Shown here: positions 8,950 to 20,310 of the stretch, in pieces
Numbering within the stretch: the first letter of the stretch is position 1
How the letters are laid out: each line of letters begins with the position of its first letter
NCBI GenBank assembly: GCA_963575745.1
Contig: CAUYUJ010002703.1
Span: forward strand, 401,767-465,766
Source of the DNA: Prorocentrum cordatum
Lineage: Eukaryota; Sar; Dinophyceae; Prorocentrales; Prorocentraceae
DNA: 64,000 nt
Direction: 5' to 3'
Notes under the pieces: model-generated
Database searches by the model: none
Seen by the model: only the letters and a program-made list of their open reading frames with translations
What the model was told of the DNA's origin: nothing
Position numbers and translations under genes: made by a program

Positions 8950-9380
8950 ATATCGATATCTCTATACATCTATATATATATATATAGAGAGAGAGAGAGA
9001 CAACAAAAAAGAGAACGAGGGAGAAAGAGGGAGGGATATCAATCCATATCTATAGAATACCCATCTAGAGAAGGAGAGATAACAAAGAGGGGGAAGCAGA
9101 GACAGAGAGAGACAGAGAGAGGGAGGGAGAGTAGGGAGGAAAGGAGCAGAGAGAGCGGAGAGTAACATGGAAAGGAGGTTGGGGCGGAGGTGAAAGGGGC
9201 AATGCAAGCGGGGGGGAAGACACGGGACTGGGATGTGCGAGGGGAGGGGGCGCAGGGGCGCAGGGGGAACGGCGGTCGTCAGGAATGGGGGAAGGGGGAA
9301 CGGCGAAGGGGACGGGAGGGGTATGATGGGTGGGGGCAGGGGGGGAAGTTGGGAGCCGCGGAAGGGGGGTGGGGGCAAGC
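8950..9380. repeat. TA tract followed by purine-rich GA/GGGA repeat
   Basis: A TA-rich tract (8950-8985) runs into (GA)n and then degenerate GGGA/GAGAG sequence. It is low complexity with no gene. Confidence 0.8.
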
Positions 9381-10079
9381 ACGGATGTCCAAGGTCGCGA
9401 TCGGCTTGACAGACATCATGGCCCACATTGGCTTGACCCTACGCATCGGCGGAGAATTACGGGATGCCGTGCAACTGCAAGGAATTCAGAACCCAGTGGT
9501 CATTCCACACCCGACTACATCCGCACAGTCTTAGGTACGGCAGAAAGCTATCGGCCGTGACCGAACTTGCCCATGGGGGGACATGTATGAAGTGACCCCA
9601 CTTATACGGTTCGGTCTTATCTCGGGATGGGATTCGACATGAGTAGGCGGGGACAAGGGGTGGCCCGAGCTCGGAACGACCGATCTGACCCCACCAAATC
9701 AACTTCGAAGACGTGGGTAAAGAAGGGAGACGATGCCCAGCCATGCCTGGTGCCTCTCTTACTGGATCTGGGCCACGTGGTACACACTGCGAATTGACAG
9801 GGCGGAAGAGGCGGATGGGGGAGGATGATGAGGACAAGGGGATACTAAACATGATGGCAAGGAGGGGCAACGAGCGGGGATCGGTTCTGCGCTGCCTGGG
9901 GATCCAGCGTCGGAGGACCTCGTCCTCCTCGTTCTCATCCAGTCCTCCTCCTCCCCCGCATCCTCCTCAATCTCCTCCGCTTCCATGCGCCTCATTCGTC
10001 ATATTCTCCCCAATCGCCTACACGATCTCCGCCCCCTACGGTCAGGAACTTGTGCCCAGCATGCCGCGGCGGCGGTCCT
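9381..10079. other. no gene recognised
   Basis: Mixed-composition sequence with only short frames. The plus-strand frame at 9387-9534 shows no recognisable motif. A TCC-rich patch lies at 9925-9980. Confidence 0.35.
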
Positions 10080-10247
10080 AGCGACACGCTATGCCTTGCA
10101 AACAGATGGCGTGTCGCTCCGCCTCGCAGGACGGGAGGCCGGGAAACACTCGAGACGCTGATGCTTAGGGACTGGGATGTGGACAGCGTGTCGCGCCGCG
10201 GCGTGGTGGGCCAGAACGGGTGGCGCGACACGCTTAGCCAAAGTCCC
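10080..10247. repeat. two nested inverted repeats sharing a GCGTGTCGC motif
   Basis: 10080-10118 has perfect 10-bp arms (AGCGACACGC / GCGTGTCGCT). 10185-10234 has perfect 13-bp arms (AGCGTGTCGCGCC / GGCGCGACACGCT), with further GGGACT/AGTCCC pairing outside. Both use the same core, which suggests one fold-back unit. Confidence 0.6.
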
Positions 10248-10404
10248 CGACCGCAGTCTCCTGCCTTCCTCCCCTCCTTCTCCAGCTCCCGCGCCCCCCC
10301 CCCGGGCGCGCCTTTTCCCGATCGGCACCGCACATCCGCCTGATTTCCTCCTCGAGCTCGATGTTGCGCTGGGCGTGGGTCATGGCGAGCCCCTGCGCGC
10401 CACT

Positions 10405-11120
10405 CCTCCTCCTCCTCCTCCTCCTCCTCCTCCTCCTCCTCCTCCTCCTAATCCTCCTCCTCCTCCCCCTCCTCCTTTTCCGCCTCCTCGTCCTCCTCGT
10501 TGTCTTCCTCATCGTCATCCTTCATCCCATCCCCCCTACCGTCGTCCCTTTTCCCACGGTCCTCCCATATATCCATCCTCCTTCCGTTCCCTCTTCCTCT
10601 CCCTCGCCTATCCGTTCCTCCATTCCTTCCTCCCTTCGCTCCCCCCTCCGCCGTCCGCGGCGCGTGAAGATGAGCAGGGGCAAGAGGGGAACGGGGGGAA
10701 GGGGAGGGATTGGGACGTGGAAGTGGAAGGCATAGGGTGGGGGGGTGAGTGGGAGGAGCGGGGGTAGAAGAGTGGAGGAAGGAGGCTTGCCCCAGGGCTT
10801 CCTGCAGGTCAACGGCTCAAATGGAGGGAGGAGGAGGAGGAGGAGGAGGAGGAGGAGGAGGAGGAGGAGGAGGAGGAGGAGGGGGAGCAGGAGGAGGAGG
10901 GAGGAGGAGGCGGGGGCGGACACGGAGGAAGCAAGTGAGGAGGATGAGGAAGAGGAGAATGATTATGAGGAGGGGGAGGAGAAGGAGAAGAAGGGAAGGA
11001 AGCGACGGAGGAGGTTGAGGAGGTGGAGGTGGAGGAGGAGCAGGAGGAGGAGGATGTGGAGGTGAAGGAGGGGGAGGGCCAGGGTGACGAGGAGGAGGGA
11101 TGGAAGAGGAAGAGGAGGAG
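10405..11120. repeat. (TCC)n and (GGA)n arrays in opposite orientation
   Basis: A (TCC)n array at 10405-10450 with TCC-rich sequence to about 10640 is followed by a (GGA)n array at 10821-10885 and GGA-rich sequence to 11110. The two arms are complementary. Long Leu-, Pro- and Arg-rich frames here are repeat translations. Confidence 0.8.
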
Positions 11121-11867
11121 GGGGGAATTCGGAGAATTCGCTTCCGACGATGTCGCAGGTCGCCCTCTCCGGCGCGTAGACCGTCTTGGAGCGACCAAAG
11201 GCCACTAATGCGGCAAAGGCTTGCCCTGACCAGAACACGAAATCACCCACTTACTTCTTTCGCCTGTGTCTCCTGTTCGCCGGCAAGTCCCTCGATCCTG
11301 CCCCCGCTTGTCAGTGTTGAGCCCCAGGCACATGTTGTACACCACTACGCTCGTCAACAAAAACCATCGAAACGCATAGGCGGAGAGGGGTGGGTGGCCC
11401 AGACCCCATCGGGATACCAACTTGTCTGCTTCTTGATCTCCCGTTGGGGTTGGGGGGGCAGCCCGCTTCCTCACTCGATCTTTACAAGCAAGGCATGAGC
11501 ATCTACTCTGCGAGGGCTCGACTCGGCTAGACCCACACTATGGCGTCATTTCATCAAACTGTCTGGATAAGAAAGGTTGGTGCAACGAAGGCGCCGGTGG
11601 CGGTGACTACCGGCCAACGTGGCCAGGAAATGTTCGGAAACAAAAACGTCCAGGGATCTGCGAGCACGGTCCTCTTGGACCGTCTTGGGGCCCCCTTTGG
11701 GCCATCTTGGGGTTGTCTGGGGCCGTCTTGGGGCCATCTTCGACGCCGTTTGGGCCGTCATGGGCCCCCAAGGGCCCAGAGGCGAGAGCGCTGAAATCAG
11801 TCAAAAACCTTAGGACAACCAATGTGAACTCCGGGGGTGGGACGAGGGGGAGGAGCAGCGGGAAGAG
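11121..11867. other. no gene recognised
   Basis: No domain or conserved frame is visible. Around 11690-11760 there are short imperfect repeats of TTGGGGCC(A/G)TCTT type. Confidence 0.35.
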
Positions 11868-12096
11868 TTGAGCAGGGACCGACCGCCCCCGCATTCCTAT
11901 AATCCTACCACGAAATGTTCTTAGAACCCCAAAAAGGTCTAAGAACAAAAACAATGTTCTTATAAGATAAACCCGATGTGCTAAAACAATACAGACTCCA
12001 CCAGAAATGTTCTAAGAACATTTCGTGGAATCCACAAAAGGTATCTAGAACGTTGTTTGGTAGAGCTATAGGCGAGCCAGGACGCTTCGCCACTGC
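11868..12096. repeat. dispersed repeat R1, copy 1
   Basis: This unit starts TTGAGCAGGGACCGAC and ends CCAGGACGCTTCGCCACTGC. Inside it are several GTTCT(T)AGAAC-type short palindromes. Two further copies lie at 13463 and 13811 in the same orientation. No coding capacity is seen. Confidence 0.75.
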
Positions 12097-12209
12097 AGGA
12101 AAGAGGAGTAGTAGGAGAAGAGGAGGAGGAGTGAAAGGAGGACGGGGGGGGGGCAGAGGCAAGGGAGGGAGGGGGAAGGACACGATGCAGGAGCGCGCGG
12201 GACCACGAA

Positions 12210-12310
12210 ACGCCCAGAGAGCTCCGCGAGCGGGAGGAGGAGGAGCAGGAGAAGGACGAGGAGGAGGAGGAGGAGGAGTAGGAGGAGGAGGAGGAGGAGG
12301 AGGAGGAGCG
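12210..12310. repeat. (GGA)n microsatellite next to LINE fragment
   Basis: A GGA array, read as (TCC)n on the minus strand. It directly follows the minus-strand LINE fragment, so it may be the 3' microsatellite tail of that element. Confidence 0.75.
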
Positions 12311-12336
12311 AAAGTCGTTCCAGAAGGGGCTCGTGC

Positions 12337-12951
12337 CTACCAACCCGTGCGTGCACTTGTGGACTCCAGGCACCTGAGTAAATGCTGTGGCCCAGAACCA
12401 GGGTGCGCTGAAAGGATACAGTGCAACTGGTGCGCCAGGCTGAGCCTCGAGACCGACCGATCGAGATTGTCATCGGGGGTCGAGGCATGATCCTGGGGGG
12501 ATCCTAGACAAAGCTTCATTACTACGGAGCCAAAGCAGGATTCTCTGGGATAACAACCATCCCACCACAAAGCTCTACATCGAAGATAGTGTGACATCGT
12601 GTCGGCACCTTCATTACAACCGAAATTACAAGGAGAAGAACGAACTGGCGAAACATGCATGCGCGCAGTCGTGGGCCACGCACCACACACGACTTTGATC
12701 ACCGCCCACAGATCACCCCGCCCCCTCCCGATAAGAACTCGCTTCAGGGCGGCCCAACGCCTGGTGAGCACTCGCAAAAGCGGAGCTCTGACATCCCAAG
12801 CGGCCAGCCTCTTCCGAAACGTGAGCGGACAAATATCAGCGAAGGAGAGAGAGGTGAGAATGGAGCGAAACGTGGACTGAAAAGAGAAGGGATGTTTCCT
12901 TCGCTCACCTGCGGGACGCGGAGGATGAGGAGGAGAAGGAGGATGACACAA
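12337..12951 (-). mobile_element. LINE retrotransposon fragment (C-terminal region of ORF2)
   Basis: A 204-codon minus-strand frame contains a Cys/His motif CNFGCNEGADTMSHYLRC. This resembles the C-terminal zinc-knuckle region found after the reverse transcriptase in many non-LTR elements. The preceding sequence is basic and helical (LAAWDVRAPLLRVLTRRW). No RT catalytic motif is present, as expected for a 5'-truncated LINE insertion. A pyrimidine microsatellite follows on its 3' side. Confidence 0.6.
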
Positions 12952-13462
12952 GACCGCCGCTCCATGATTTGTTTCACAACGTCGACCCCCAGATTAGGCG
13001 CGAATAGGCGCAAAACAATGGGGGGGGCGATAAATGAGGGGCAGAAGAACGGTGCAAAGGACCCCTTTTCTGCAGCTCTCGCTGCCCCCCCCATGTATCG
13101 CCCCCCCATTACGCGTCTTTTGACCAGAGACCTGGACACCATTCCCCGAGACCGGCTTCTCGCATCCCGAGTCTTTTCTTTGGCTGGTCCCTCGCATCCC
13201 GAGTCCTTTGTTTTGGCCGGTCCCGAAGCCCGGCGAGGGCACCCAGAGGCGAAAAACAGCGAGAACGACCTCGGTCTCGCTTTTTTCACGACTCGATGGG
13301 GGGGCCAGAGATCTGGCTGCTCGACTTTCTTAGGTGCGTGGGCCCCGGAGGTCTGCACCCCTTCCCTGGGCCCAGTTTTTCACTCATCCTCCGTCGTTGT
13401 TTGTGAAGACCCCGAGGCCCAGCGAGGGCACCGGGGGCAAAAAAGCAGCAAAACAGTTGCGT
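12952..13462. other. repeat-derived sequence, no gene recognised
   Basis: Contains GGCGAGGGCNCCNGAGGCNAAAA-like sequence at about 13230 and 13415. Related versions recur near 13765 and 33755, so this belongs to a dispersed repeat family. Nothing coding is seen. Confidence 0.4.
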
Positions 13463-13671
13463 CTTGAGCAGGGACCGACGGCCTGGCATTCCTAGAATCC
13501 TAACTCGACAGGTTCCTAGAACGAAACAATCCAAGGACAAGGAGGATGTTCTCAGAATAAGACAGTCTCGGCCAGAAATGTTCCAAGAGCACTCTGTGCA
13601 AAAACCATACAAGGTTCTTAGAACCTTCTCTGGTGGGCCAAAAAGCGAGCCAGGACGCTTCGCCACTGCTT
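13463..13671. repeat. dispersed repeat R1, copy 2
   Basis: Same start (CTTGAGCAGGGACCGAC) and end (CCAGGACGCTTCGCCACTGC) as the copies at 11868 and 13811. The interior has diverged but keeps GTTCTNAGAAC-like motifs. Confidence 0.75.
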
Positions 13672-13810
13672 GACTCGGCCAATTTCTTCAAGGCGTGGGT
13701 CCCAGAGGTCTGGACCACTTCCCTAGGGCCGGTTTCTCATCCTGAATCGTTTTGCTGGTCTCGACGTCTTGCGAGGGCCCCCGGAGGCCAAATGACAGTG
13801 AAAAGCCTGT

Positions 13811-14045
13811 CTTGAGCAGGGACCGACGTGCTGGCATTTCTATAGACCCCCACACCAGTTTCTGAGAACAAAAGAACTTCCCCAGAACAACACAATGCTG
13901 TTGAACGTAAAGCCGAAGTGTTTCAACAAGACCACCTCAGCCAGACATGTTCCAATACTGTCTCGTACAAATCGCAAGAGGCTCTTAGAACAGTCTTTGA
14001 ACTTTGGAGGGCCAAAAGGCGAGCCAGGACGCTTCGCCACTGCTT
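13811..14045. repeat. dispersed repeat R1, copy 3
   Basis: Third copy of R1 with conserved ends. It lies 139 bp after copy 2 with a related spacer, so copies 2 and 3 may be a tandem duplication. Confidence 0.75.
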
Positions 14046-14159
14046 GATCGTCTCGACTTTTTCATGACTCGAGGGGGGCCAGACATCCAACCTCCGCCTC
14101 TTTTTCACTCTCATGACTCAGCCCTGGCCCTCCTCGGGTCCTCCTCCCTCCGGCATCCG

Positions 14160-14673
14160 TCCCTCCTCCTCCTCCTCCTCCTCCTCCTCCGCTTCCTCCG
14201 CCTCCTCCGCCTCCTCCGCCTCCGCCTCCTCCTCCTCCTCCGCCTCCTCCTCCTCCTCCTCCTCCTCCCCCTCCTCCTCCTCCTAGCTGAGTCCGTGCCC
14301 CACGCCCCTCAGCCCCGGCCTCCAGCTCGCCGAACTGCTCGATGTTGGCCTCCTGCTGCCGCTTGGCCTCGGCGGCGCTTCAGCGGCGCTCCGAAGGCGG
14401 CCCCGCGAAGACGACGACGACGCCGACGACGACGCCGACAACGGGCGCCTGGCGCAGCTCCGCGGGGCGCTCCGGGGCCGCTCCGCGGGCCGAGCGGGCG
14501 CCCCCCTCGCAGGGGCTCGCCCTCTCGGGCCGCCCCGCTTCGGGGACGCACTGGCCCGTCGTCGTCGTAGGCGCCGTCGTCGGCGTCGTCGTCGTCGCTG
14601 TCGTCGCCGTCGCCGTCGCCGTCGCCGGCGTCGGCGTCGGCGTCGCCGTTGTCGTCGTCGCCGTCGCCGTCGT

Positions 14674-14705
<32 letters not shown>

Positions 14706-14800
14706 TCGCCGTCGCCGTCGCCGTCGTCGGCGTCGTCGTCGGCGTCGTCGGCGGCGTCGGCGTCGGCGGCGTCGTCGTCGGGCGGCCCGAGCTCCTTGGC
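14160..14800. repeat. (TCC)n then (GTC)n/(GCC)n simple repeats
   Basis: TCC array at 14160-14285 and GTC/GCC-rich DNA at 14400-14790. The very long Arg, Val and Thr/Pro frames are simple-repeat translations. Confidence 0.85.
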
Positions 14801-16715
14801 GGAGGGGGCCGCCGCTCGCCTGTCGCCACCCGCGTGGGCGCGCAGGGCGTTCGGCGCGCGCCGAGGCGCCCCCGAGCTGGCCCAGGGCCTCGGCGCGGCG
14901 GCCTTGCGTACGTCCTCGCGGAGGATCCTGCAGGATCCTGCTGGACCCAGGCATCGGGCGTCTCGAAAAAATCGAGACGGAGGTTCTTCGTCGGCCTCGG
15001 GGGGCCCTCGCCGGGCCTCGGGGCCGTCAGAAAACGACTCGGGGTGAAAAACCGGTCCCGGGGAAGTGGTCAGGAGGTCCGACGCCGGACGTTTGGGGAC
15101 CCTGCGCGCAAGCCCGGGTCAATGCAGCCCTAGCTGCGCAGGATCCTGCAAGATCCGGCACTCTGACTGCGACCCTGATTTGCATTGACCCACGTCCCTG
15201 AAGCCCCGACCGTCCTCCTCCGTCCCTTTTCCGGACTGGCGGGGCGGAAGAGTCGAAGGGGGTAGGAGGATGAGGACCAGGGAACAACAAACAGTAACAA
15301 ACATGAGGGCAGAGGGGGGACGGACGAGCTGGGACTGCCTGGGGATCTACCGTCGGAGGCCCTTGATTAGAATCGGCGTATGTTTCGAATCGGACCGCAT
15401 CGGCTCGGAGTCGGAGTCGAATCAAATCGGCGACGCCGCAATGCAAAACCTGCGCCATGCAAGCGTCGGGCAGCATCTTGTCACAGCTCGGACGTCCATT
15501 CCCCGTGCAGTATTGGGTTTCGTGCGTGAATTTTTCGCAAGATGATCGGAGATGCTCCTCGATGGTCCTCGCCGATAAGAAGGCACACTTCCGAGCGGGT
15601 CGCCCGAGATTCGGAATCGAATCGAATCGGGCCGGCGAGAGCCGATATCGAATCGGATGAACCGGCTCGAAACAGACCCTGACCCACAAGCGCGGTGGGG
15701 ACGACCCCCCGACGGGGGTCCACGTCAACCCGGTCGCGACCGCGGGGCGCGGGCGGGTCTGGCTTTCGCGGCGGGTTGCGTCGGCCGACGGGGTCGACGT
15801 CGTGCGGCAATATTTGCCCGCGACGGGGGTCGATTTGGGGCTGTCGGCGGGAATGGCACCCCCACGCTTAGTTATTACCAAGCGCAAAATCAGGAGGACG
15901 ATGAGAGAGCATTAGTCGTAGCTTAAAACATGAGGGGAAGAACGACCACAAGTATGAGGTGGACAGGTATAGGTAGGATGGGGGCAGCCGGGAAAGAAAA
16001 AGAGAGTGAGGAGAAGGAGGTAAAATACGATGATAAAAATGATTAGCATTAAGCCGGGCCTGTACCCCTACAGGTCGAATTTGAATGGAAAAATAAAAAT
16101 ACCCCCAAAATGCACAACACATGCCCGAAAACGGTCAAAAAATAGTCCCCAGACAATTTTTGACTATTTTTGAATATTCCCCCTGTAGAGGGACAGGCCC
16201 GACTTAAGATTAGGAAGTGGAGGAAGAGGAAGACCTGCGGAGAGTAGGCACGCGCCCGAGGTCTTGGCCAGGGCCTCCATCTGCTGTTGCAGTTCGGAGA
16301 TGCGGGCCAAGTAGCCCTGCTCTGCATGCCTTGGATGGGGAATCGCAATCGATTCTCACTCCACGACAGGTTGGCAACATACAATGCAAAGAGGAAGTGG
16401 GAGCTGTGGAGCAAAAACATACGCGACCTCAGTACCAGTGTGACTTAGCGGACCAGCTTTTCCGGAACCTCATCCCTGTCCCCCTTCCACGCGCCGGAAG
16501 TCTTCCCCCATCGCCTACCGAAGCCTCTGAAAGGCCTCCTCAGGGTCTCTTGACGCATCTTTGGGACCTCTTGAGGGCCCTTGGTAGCATCAAAGGGGTC
16601 CTTGGGGGCATCTGGGGGGCCTCTTGGTGGCCTCCGGGGGCCGTGCTGGCGTCAAGGGAGCTCGACGTGGTTGGTCCTCACGCGTTCGGGAGCGGCTAGC
16701 AGCTCTCTTGGAGCT
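14801..16715. other. no intact gene; possible decayed coding relic near 15430-15620
   Basis: Mostly anonymous GC-rich sequence. At 15430-15620 both strands show a short stretch of varied amino-acid composition (minus strand EEHLRSSCEKFTHETQYC), unlike the surrounding repeats. It may be a decayed coding or transposon remnant, but no family is recognised. Nearby, GAATCG/CGGAGTC motifs repeat at 15370-15430 and 15590-15660. Confidence 0.3.
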
Positions 16716-16921
16716 TCCTTTCGGGTCGGGCGAAAGGGGGGGATAGCAAAGGGGGGGTTTGAGAATCAGCTCACGTAGCTGATTTTCCCGGCGCCTCCCG
16801 GCGCCAGGAGGCGCCCATGTATCGAGGAATGGGCCCGGCGGCGGGGCCGAAACCAGCTGCATGTAGCTGGTTTCGTAACCCCCCCTTTCCCAATCCCCCC
16901 CTTTCGCCCGACCCGATCCTT
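16716..16921. mobile_element. MITE-like element with 24-bp perfect terminal inverted repeats
   Basis: The element proper is 16721-16916 (196 bp). Its first and last 24 bp are perfect reverse complements, starting TCGGGTCGGGCGAAAG and ending CTTTCGCCCGACCCGA. Both sides carry TCCTT (16716-16720 and 16917-16921), a 5-bp target duplication. Pairing extends inwards through AAAGGGGGGG / CCCCCCCTTT. Two subterminal hairpins follow, one with arms AATCAGCT / AGCTGATT and one with arms GAAACCAGCT / AGCTGGTTTC. There is no coding capacity, so it would be non-autonomous. The 5-bp duplication does not by itself fix the superfamily. Confidence 0.85.
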
Positions 16922-17299
16922 GGGGCCGTCTCGGGGGCCTCTGGGGCCGTGCTGAGCCTATCCACTCGGATCGAGGTGTTGCAACTTTCCACACCGGGCG
17001 TTTTCGTCCGACTCGGGCCGCTCCGGCCGTGATTGCTTGCGATGTTGCACTTGTTTTGCAACGTCGGATCGCAGGGTCGAGCTCGCTCACGGCGGCATCG
17101 TCTGCCGCTTCTGAGGCTGAGCCTTCCGAGGGGGTTCGTCATTAGGGGGGTCACCGGTCAGGATCGAGGCTCCAGGGTCGAAGCTCGAGGGGGCGTCTGA
17201 TCGTTTGAGGTCGTTTTGGGGGGATCTGGAGTGCTCTGGGATCACATTCCCTATGGGAGTTTGCGCTTCTTCAAGGAGGTGGTGACCTTTCTAAAGAAC

Positions 17300-17462
17300 A
17301 AACTGAATACACATAAACTTTCGGGGCTCCGCGCGCACTTCTTGGATCGGGCACCCCTCCTTGGCGCGCAGAGCGCACCAGGGACGGCGCCGGAGGCGCT
17401 GCAAGGAGGGTCCAGCGCCGATCCAAGAAATCCGCGCAGAGCTCCGAAAGGTTCTGTTTAGG
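17300..17462. repeat. fold-back repeat H, copy 1
   Basis: An imperfect inverted repeat. The left arm has CTTTCGGGGCTCCGCGCGCA then TTCTTGGATC, and the right arm has GATCCAAGAA then CTCCGAAAG. The centre is GC-rich with GGCGCC motifs. A related unit lies at 36525-36680. A structured RNA or a small fold-back transposon are both possible. Confidence 0.6.
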
Positions 17463-19671
17463 CAAGTCCTGTTCTTCGAAACCTCCCAAGTGGTGACCCT
17501 CTGAAATCCGACGGCGCCCCATCTTCCTGCGCCACTCTCCGAACCGGATCGCTCTGTGAGGGTCCCAGGGGGCCCAAGATTGGGCGAACTCGCCCGTGGT
17601 GAGCAGAGTGTGTCCTCAGGGAAGCGGCGACCCCCCTAGTGGTGGCCCCCCTTTCACGAGCCACGAACATATCCATGTCCATGCCCTCGCGGTCTGGATT
17701 CCGAGGCGCGATCCCATGGATATGCGATCCGAGTGGAGCATCCGCGCAAAACCGCCCCATATCCATGCGCTCGCGGCCGAGGAGTCCCGACCGCGATCCC
17801 GTGGACATGGACACGTCTCCCGCCCCTGAATGATGATGGCTTTCCCGCTTCTGCGTTGTCTTCGGCCTGAGTGTGCGAGCTCTTGCCTCCTGCTGGCGAC
17901 AAGGCGAAAGGTGCGTGCTGTGGCCAAGTGTTCTGCCTTTCGACCCTTGGCACTGCCGGGGCTCAGCGGTGGGTGCCCCGCGGGCTGGCCACGGGGCGCG
18001 GGCAGGTCTCGTGCCTCGGGCGGTGCGTGAGGCAGGGGCGCCCCGGGGCGGGGCGCGGTCGGGCCCCGCGTGCTGGGCCCCGCTCCTCGTTCCCGCGGGA
18101 TCCGCGACCCTCGATCCCAGTTGCTCAGCGACCCTCGATCCTTGATTCCTCGATCTCAGTTGCTCAGTTACTCAGCGACCCTCGATCCTTGATCATTTCC
18201 CTCCTCGACCTTGATCACTCTCCTCCGCGGCCAGCGATGCTCCAGCCTCGATTCTTGCTCCTAGAACCTAGAAAGAGAGGAGCACTGAATACGAACTGCA
18301 ATCACACGAATGGCGATTGTAATAATAGCACTGACTCTCACTCCAATCCATGTCAGTGCTGCAAACAATGATCAAGATAATCGCGAACACAAGCATGAAC
18401 ATAAGCATCGAAACAAGAAATGCGACGGAGGCGATGCGGTCTTCCGACACCCCCCCGCGCGCCCCGCGCACCTGGCCCAAGGGCAGTGCAAGAGACCATC
18501 CCCCACGCTCCGACATCATGGCGCTGATCCTCCTTCCCCGATTCTCGAGCTTCGTTTCTCCTCGATCCTCCAAGCTCGACCATGCTCCTCCTCGACCGCT
18601 GATCCTCGATCCTCGATCGTAGAACATCTAATCTCGACTTGAACAAGTTCCCTGCCACTCTTTCTTCGCGCACTGCGCTCCGCGGTGCGTGATGCACGTC
18701 CACCTTCGCGCCTTCGCGCCGCCGCCCTGGAGCAGGGCACCTTCCCCCAAACCCGCCAGCGATGCGCGACCTTCGCACCCCCAGGGGGGCGGCCTAGACA
18801 CTCCGATGCCGAGAAGCCGGAAGCACACAAGCTGGAATCACATGGCTGAGACTCTCATAGGGGACACGTATTTGCCTTCCGCCAGCTTCCGCCGGCGGAG
18901 CCGCCCTCGTTTTGCTTCTGCCACCTCCCGCCGAGGAAGAGATGCCAACTCCTTCGACCCTCGAAGGCGAGGCCCTGTCTGGAACGCATGCGGGACATCT
19001 GGAACGCCACCTGCTTTATGCACGCGGGGAGGACCGCCGTGCCTGGCCACGCGGGGGCCGAGCGGCCGAGCGCAGGACAGACACGTGGCCACCACGCGTG
19101 TCCAGCTCTCGCCCAGGCCGGCCTCGCCACGTGCATCCGTGCGAGGTCGCCGGTCGTTCCTGACAGGCACGGCAGACGCTCTCGCATGAACACTCCAGCC
19201 GAGGCACCACATCGGGCGTCCCCACAGCGGCCACGGGCCGGGATCCAGCGCCCGTCGCCCTGGGAGAGGCCCCCTTCCTGTGGCCCCCGCCTCTCCTCCC
19301 GAATGGGCGGGGCACCTGTTGTCATGGTGTCTGGGCTACGCTCGGTAGGGAGGCACGCCGGCAAAGGTTCTTGAAGCGTGAGGGGACGGAGGAGATGGCG
19401 GCTGGCAAACATTTCAGCTGTCCAGGCGAGGCGGTGCCACAAGGCACGTGAGCCCCACGGGGTCTGAGTTTTGGCCCACGCCCGGCAGAGGTTCCACTCC
19501 CCTGCATCAGCTAAGCGGTGTGGTCTGAGCTGTGGCGCGCTGCTGTGGCATCAGCTGCGCCAAGGAGCGTGCCCTTCCGTGGAGAGGCGGCGCCGTGTGC
19601 CCTCTCCAAGTAGGGGGGATCCTCGGGCTCAAGAAGTGCTCACCGCAATGCCAGCGCGGACCCCCTCTGCA
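17463..19671. other. no gene recognised; short tandem repeat at 18105-18260
   Basis: At 18105-18260 the motif CAGCGACCCTCGATCCTTGA recurs with CTCGATC variants. The pattern returns around 18540-18640. Elsewhere only antisense-overlapping GC-rich frames are present, with no recognisable domain. Confidence 0.35.
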
Positions 19672-19802
19672 CGCGCCCGTCGGCCGAGTCCCCACGGCTG
19701 GCCCTGCTGCCCCTCGAACGCGCGCCCGTCGGCCGAGTCCCCACGGCTGTCCCTGCGGTCCCTCGACCGCGCGCCCGTCGGCCGACCTGCTGCCCCTCGA
19801 GC
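19672..19802. repeat. 49-bp tandem repeat, about 2.6 copies
   Basis: GCGCCCGTCGGCCGA recurs at about 49-bp spacing (near 19673, 19722 and 19771), with CCACGGCTG and CCCTCGA segments between. Confidence 0.7.
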
Positions 19803-20310
19803 ATGCGGATGAGGGCCGTGCGCAGGTGACCCACGCCAGCGCAACCCCCGCCCTGGGGGGCCGTCGCGCACAAGCGGGGCGATAATGCCGGCCCTGCCGT
19901 CACGCGGCCAGGCCGCAGGGGCAGTCGCCATGGAAACACGCGCCCACGGCGAGCGCGCGCACCCCGCGCGCGAGGCGGGGAGGGCGGGCGGAACGCGTGG
20001 CACAGCATGCCGAACCGCGCGGCTCCGAGGGGGCCGCCGGGGCAGGGAGGCACGTGCGACGAGGCCCCCACCTCACCCGTGGCGAAGCTCACGGGCGGTG
20101 CTCGCTCGCGCCGCCACGTCCTTTTGGCCTCGGCCACGGCGGAGTGCGGAGCGTCCTGCACATTGAAACTGGTACATCCCAGCCTCCCCCCCCCTTTCCC
20201 TCGAGGACAGGGAGGGCAGGGAGGGCGGGGAGGGGAAGAGGGGAGGGGAGGCAAGGGGGGCGGAAACGAGGGCGGGGGAATGAAGGAGGGGGGGGGGAGG
20301 GCGGGGAAAC
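19803..20310. other. no gene recognised
   Basis: GC-rich sequence without recognisable features. A purine-rich GGGA tract occupies 20195-20310. Confidence 0.35.

Noticed and set aside
18628-19442. Minus-strand frame of 195 codons with some non-repetitive composition.
   Set aside because: Overlapping frames on both strands look equally plausible and no motif supports any of them.
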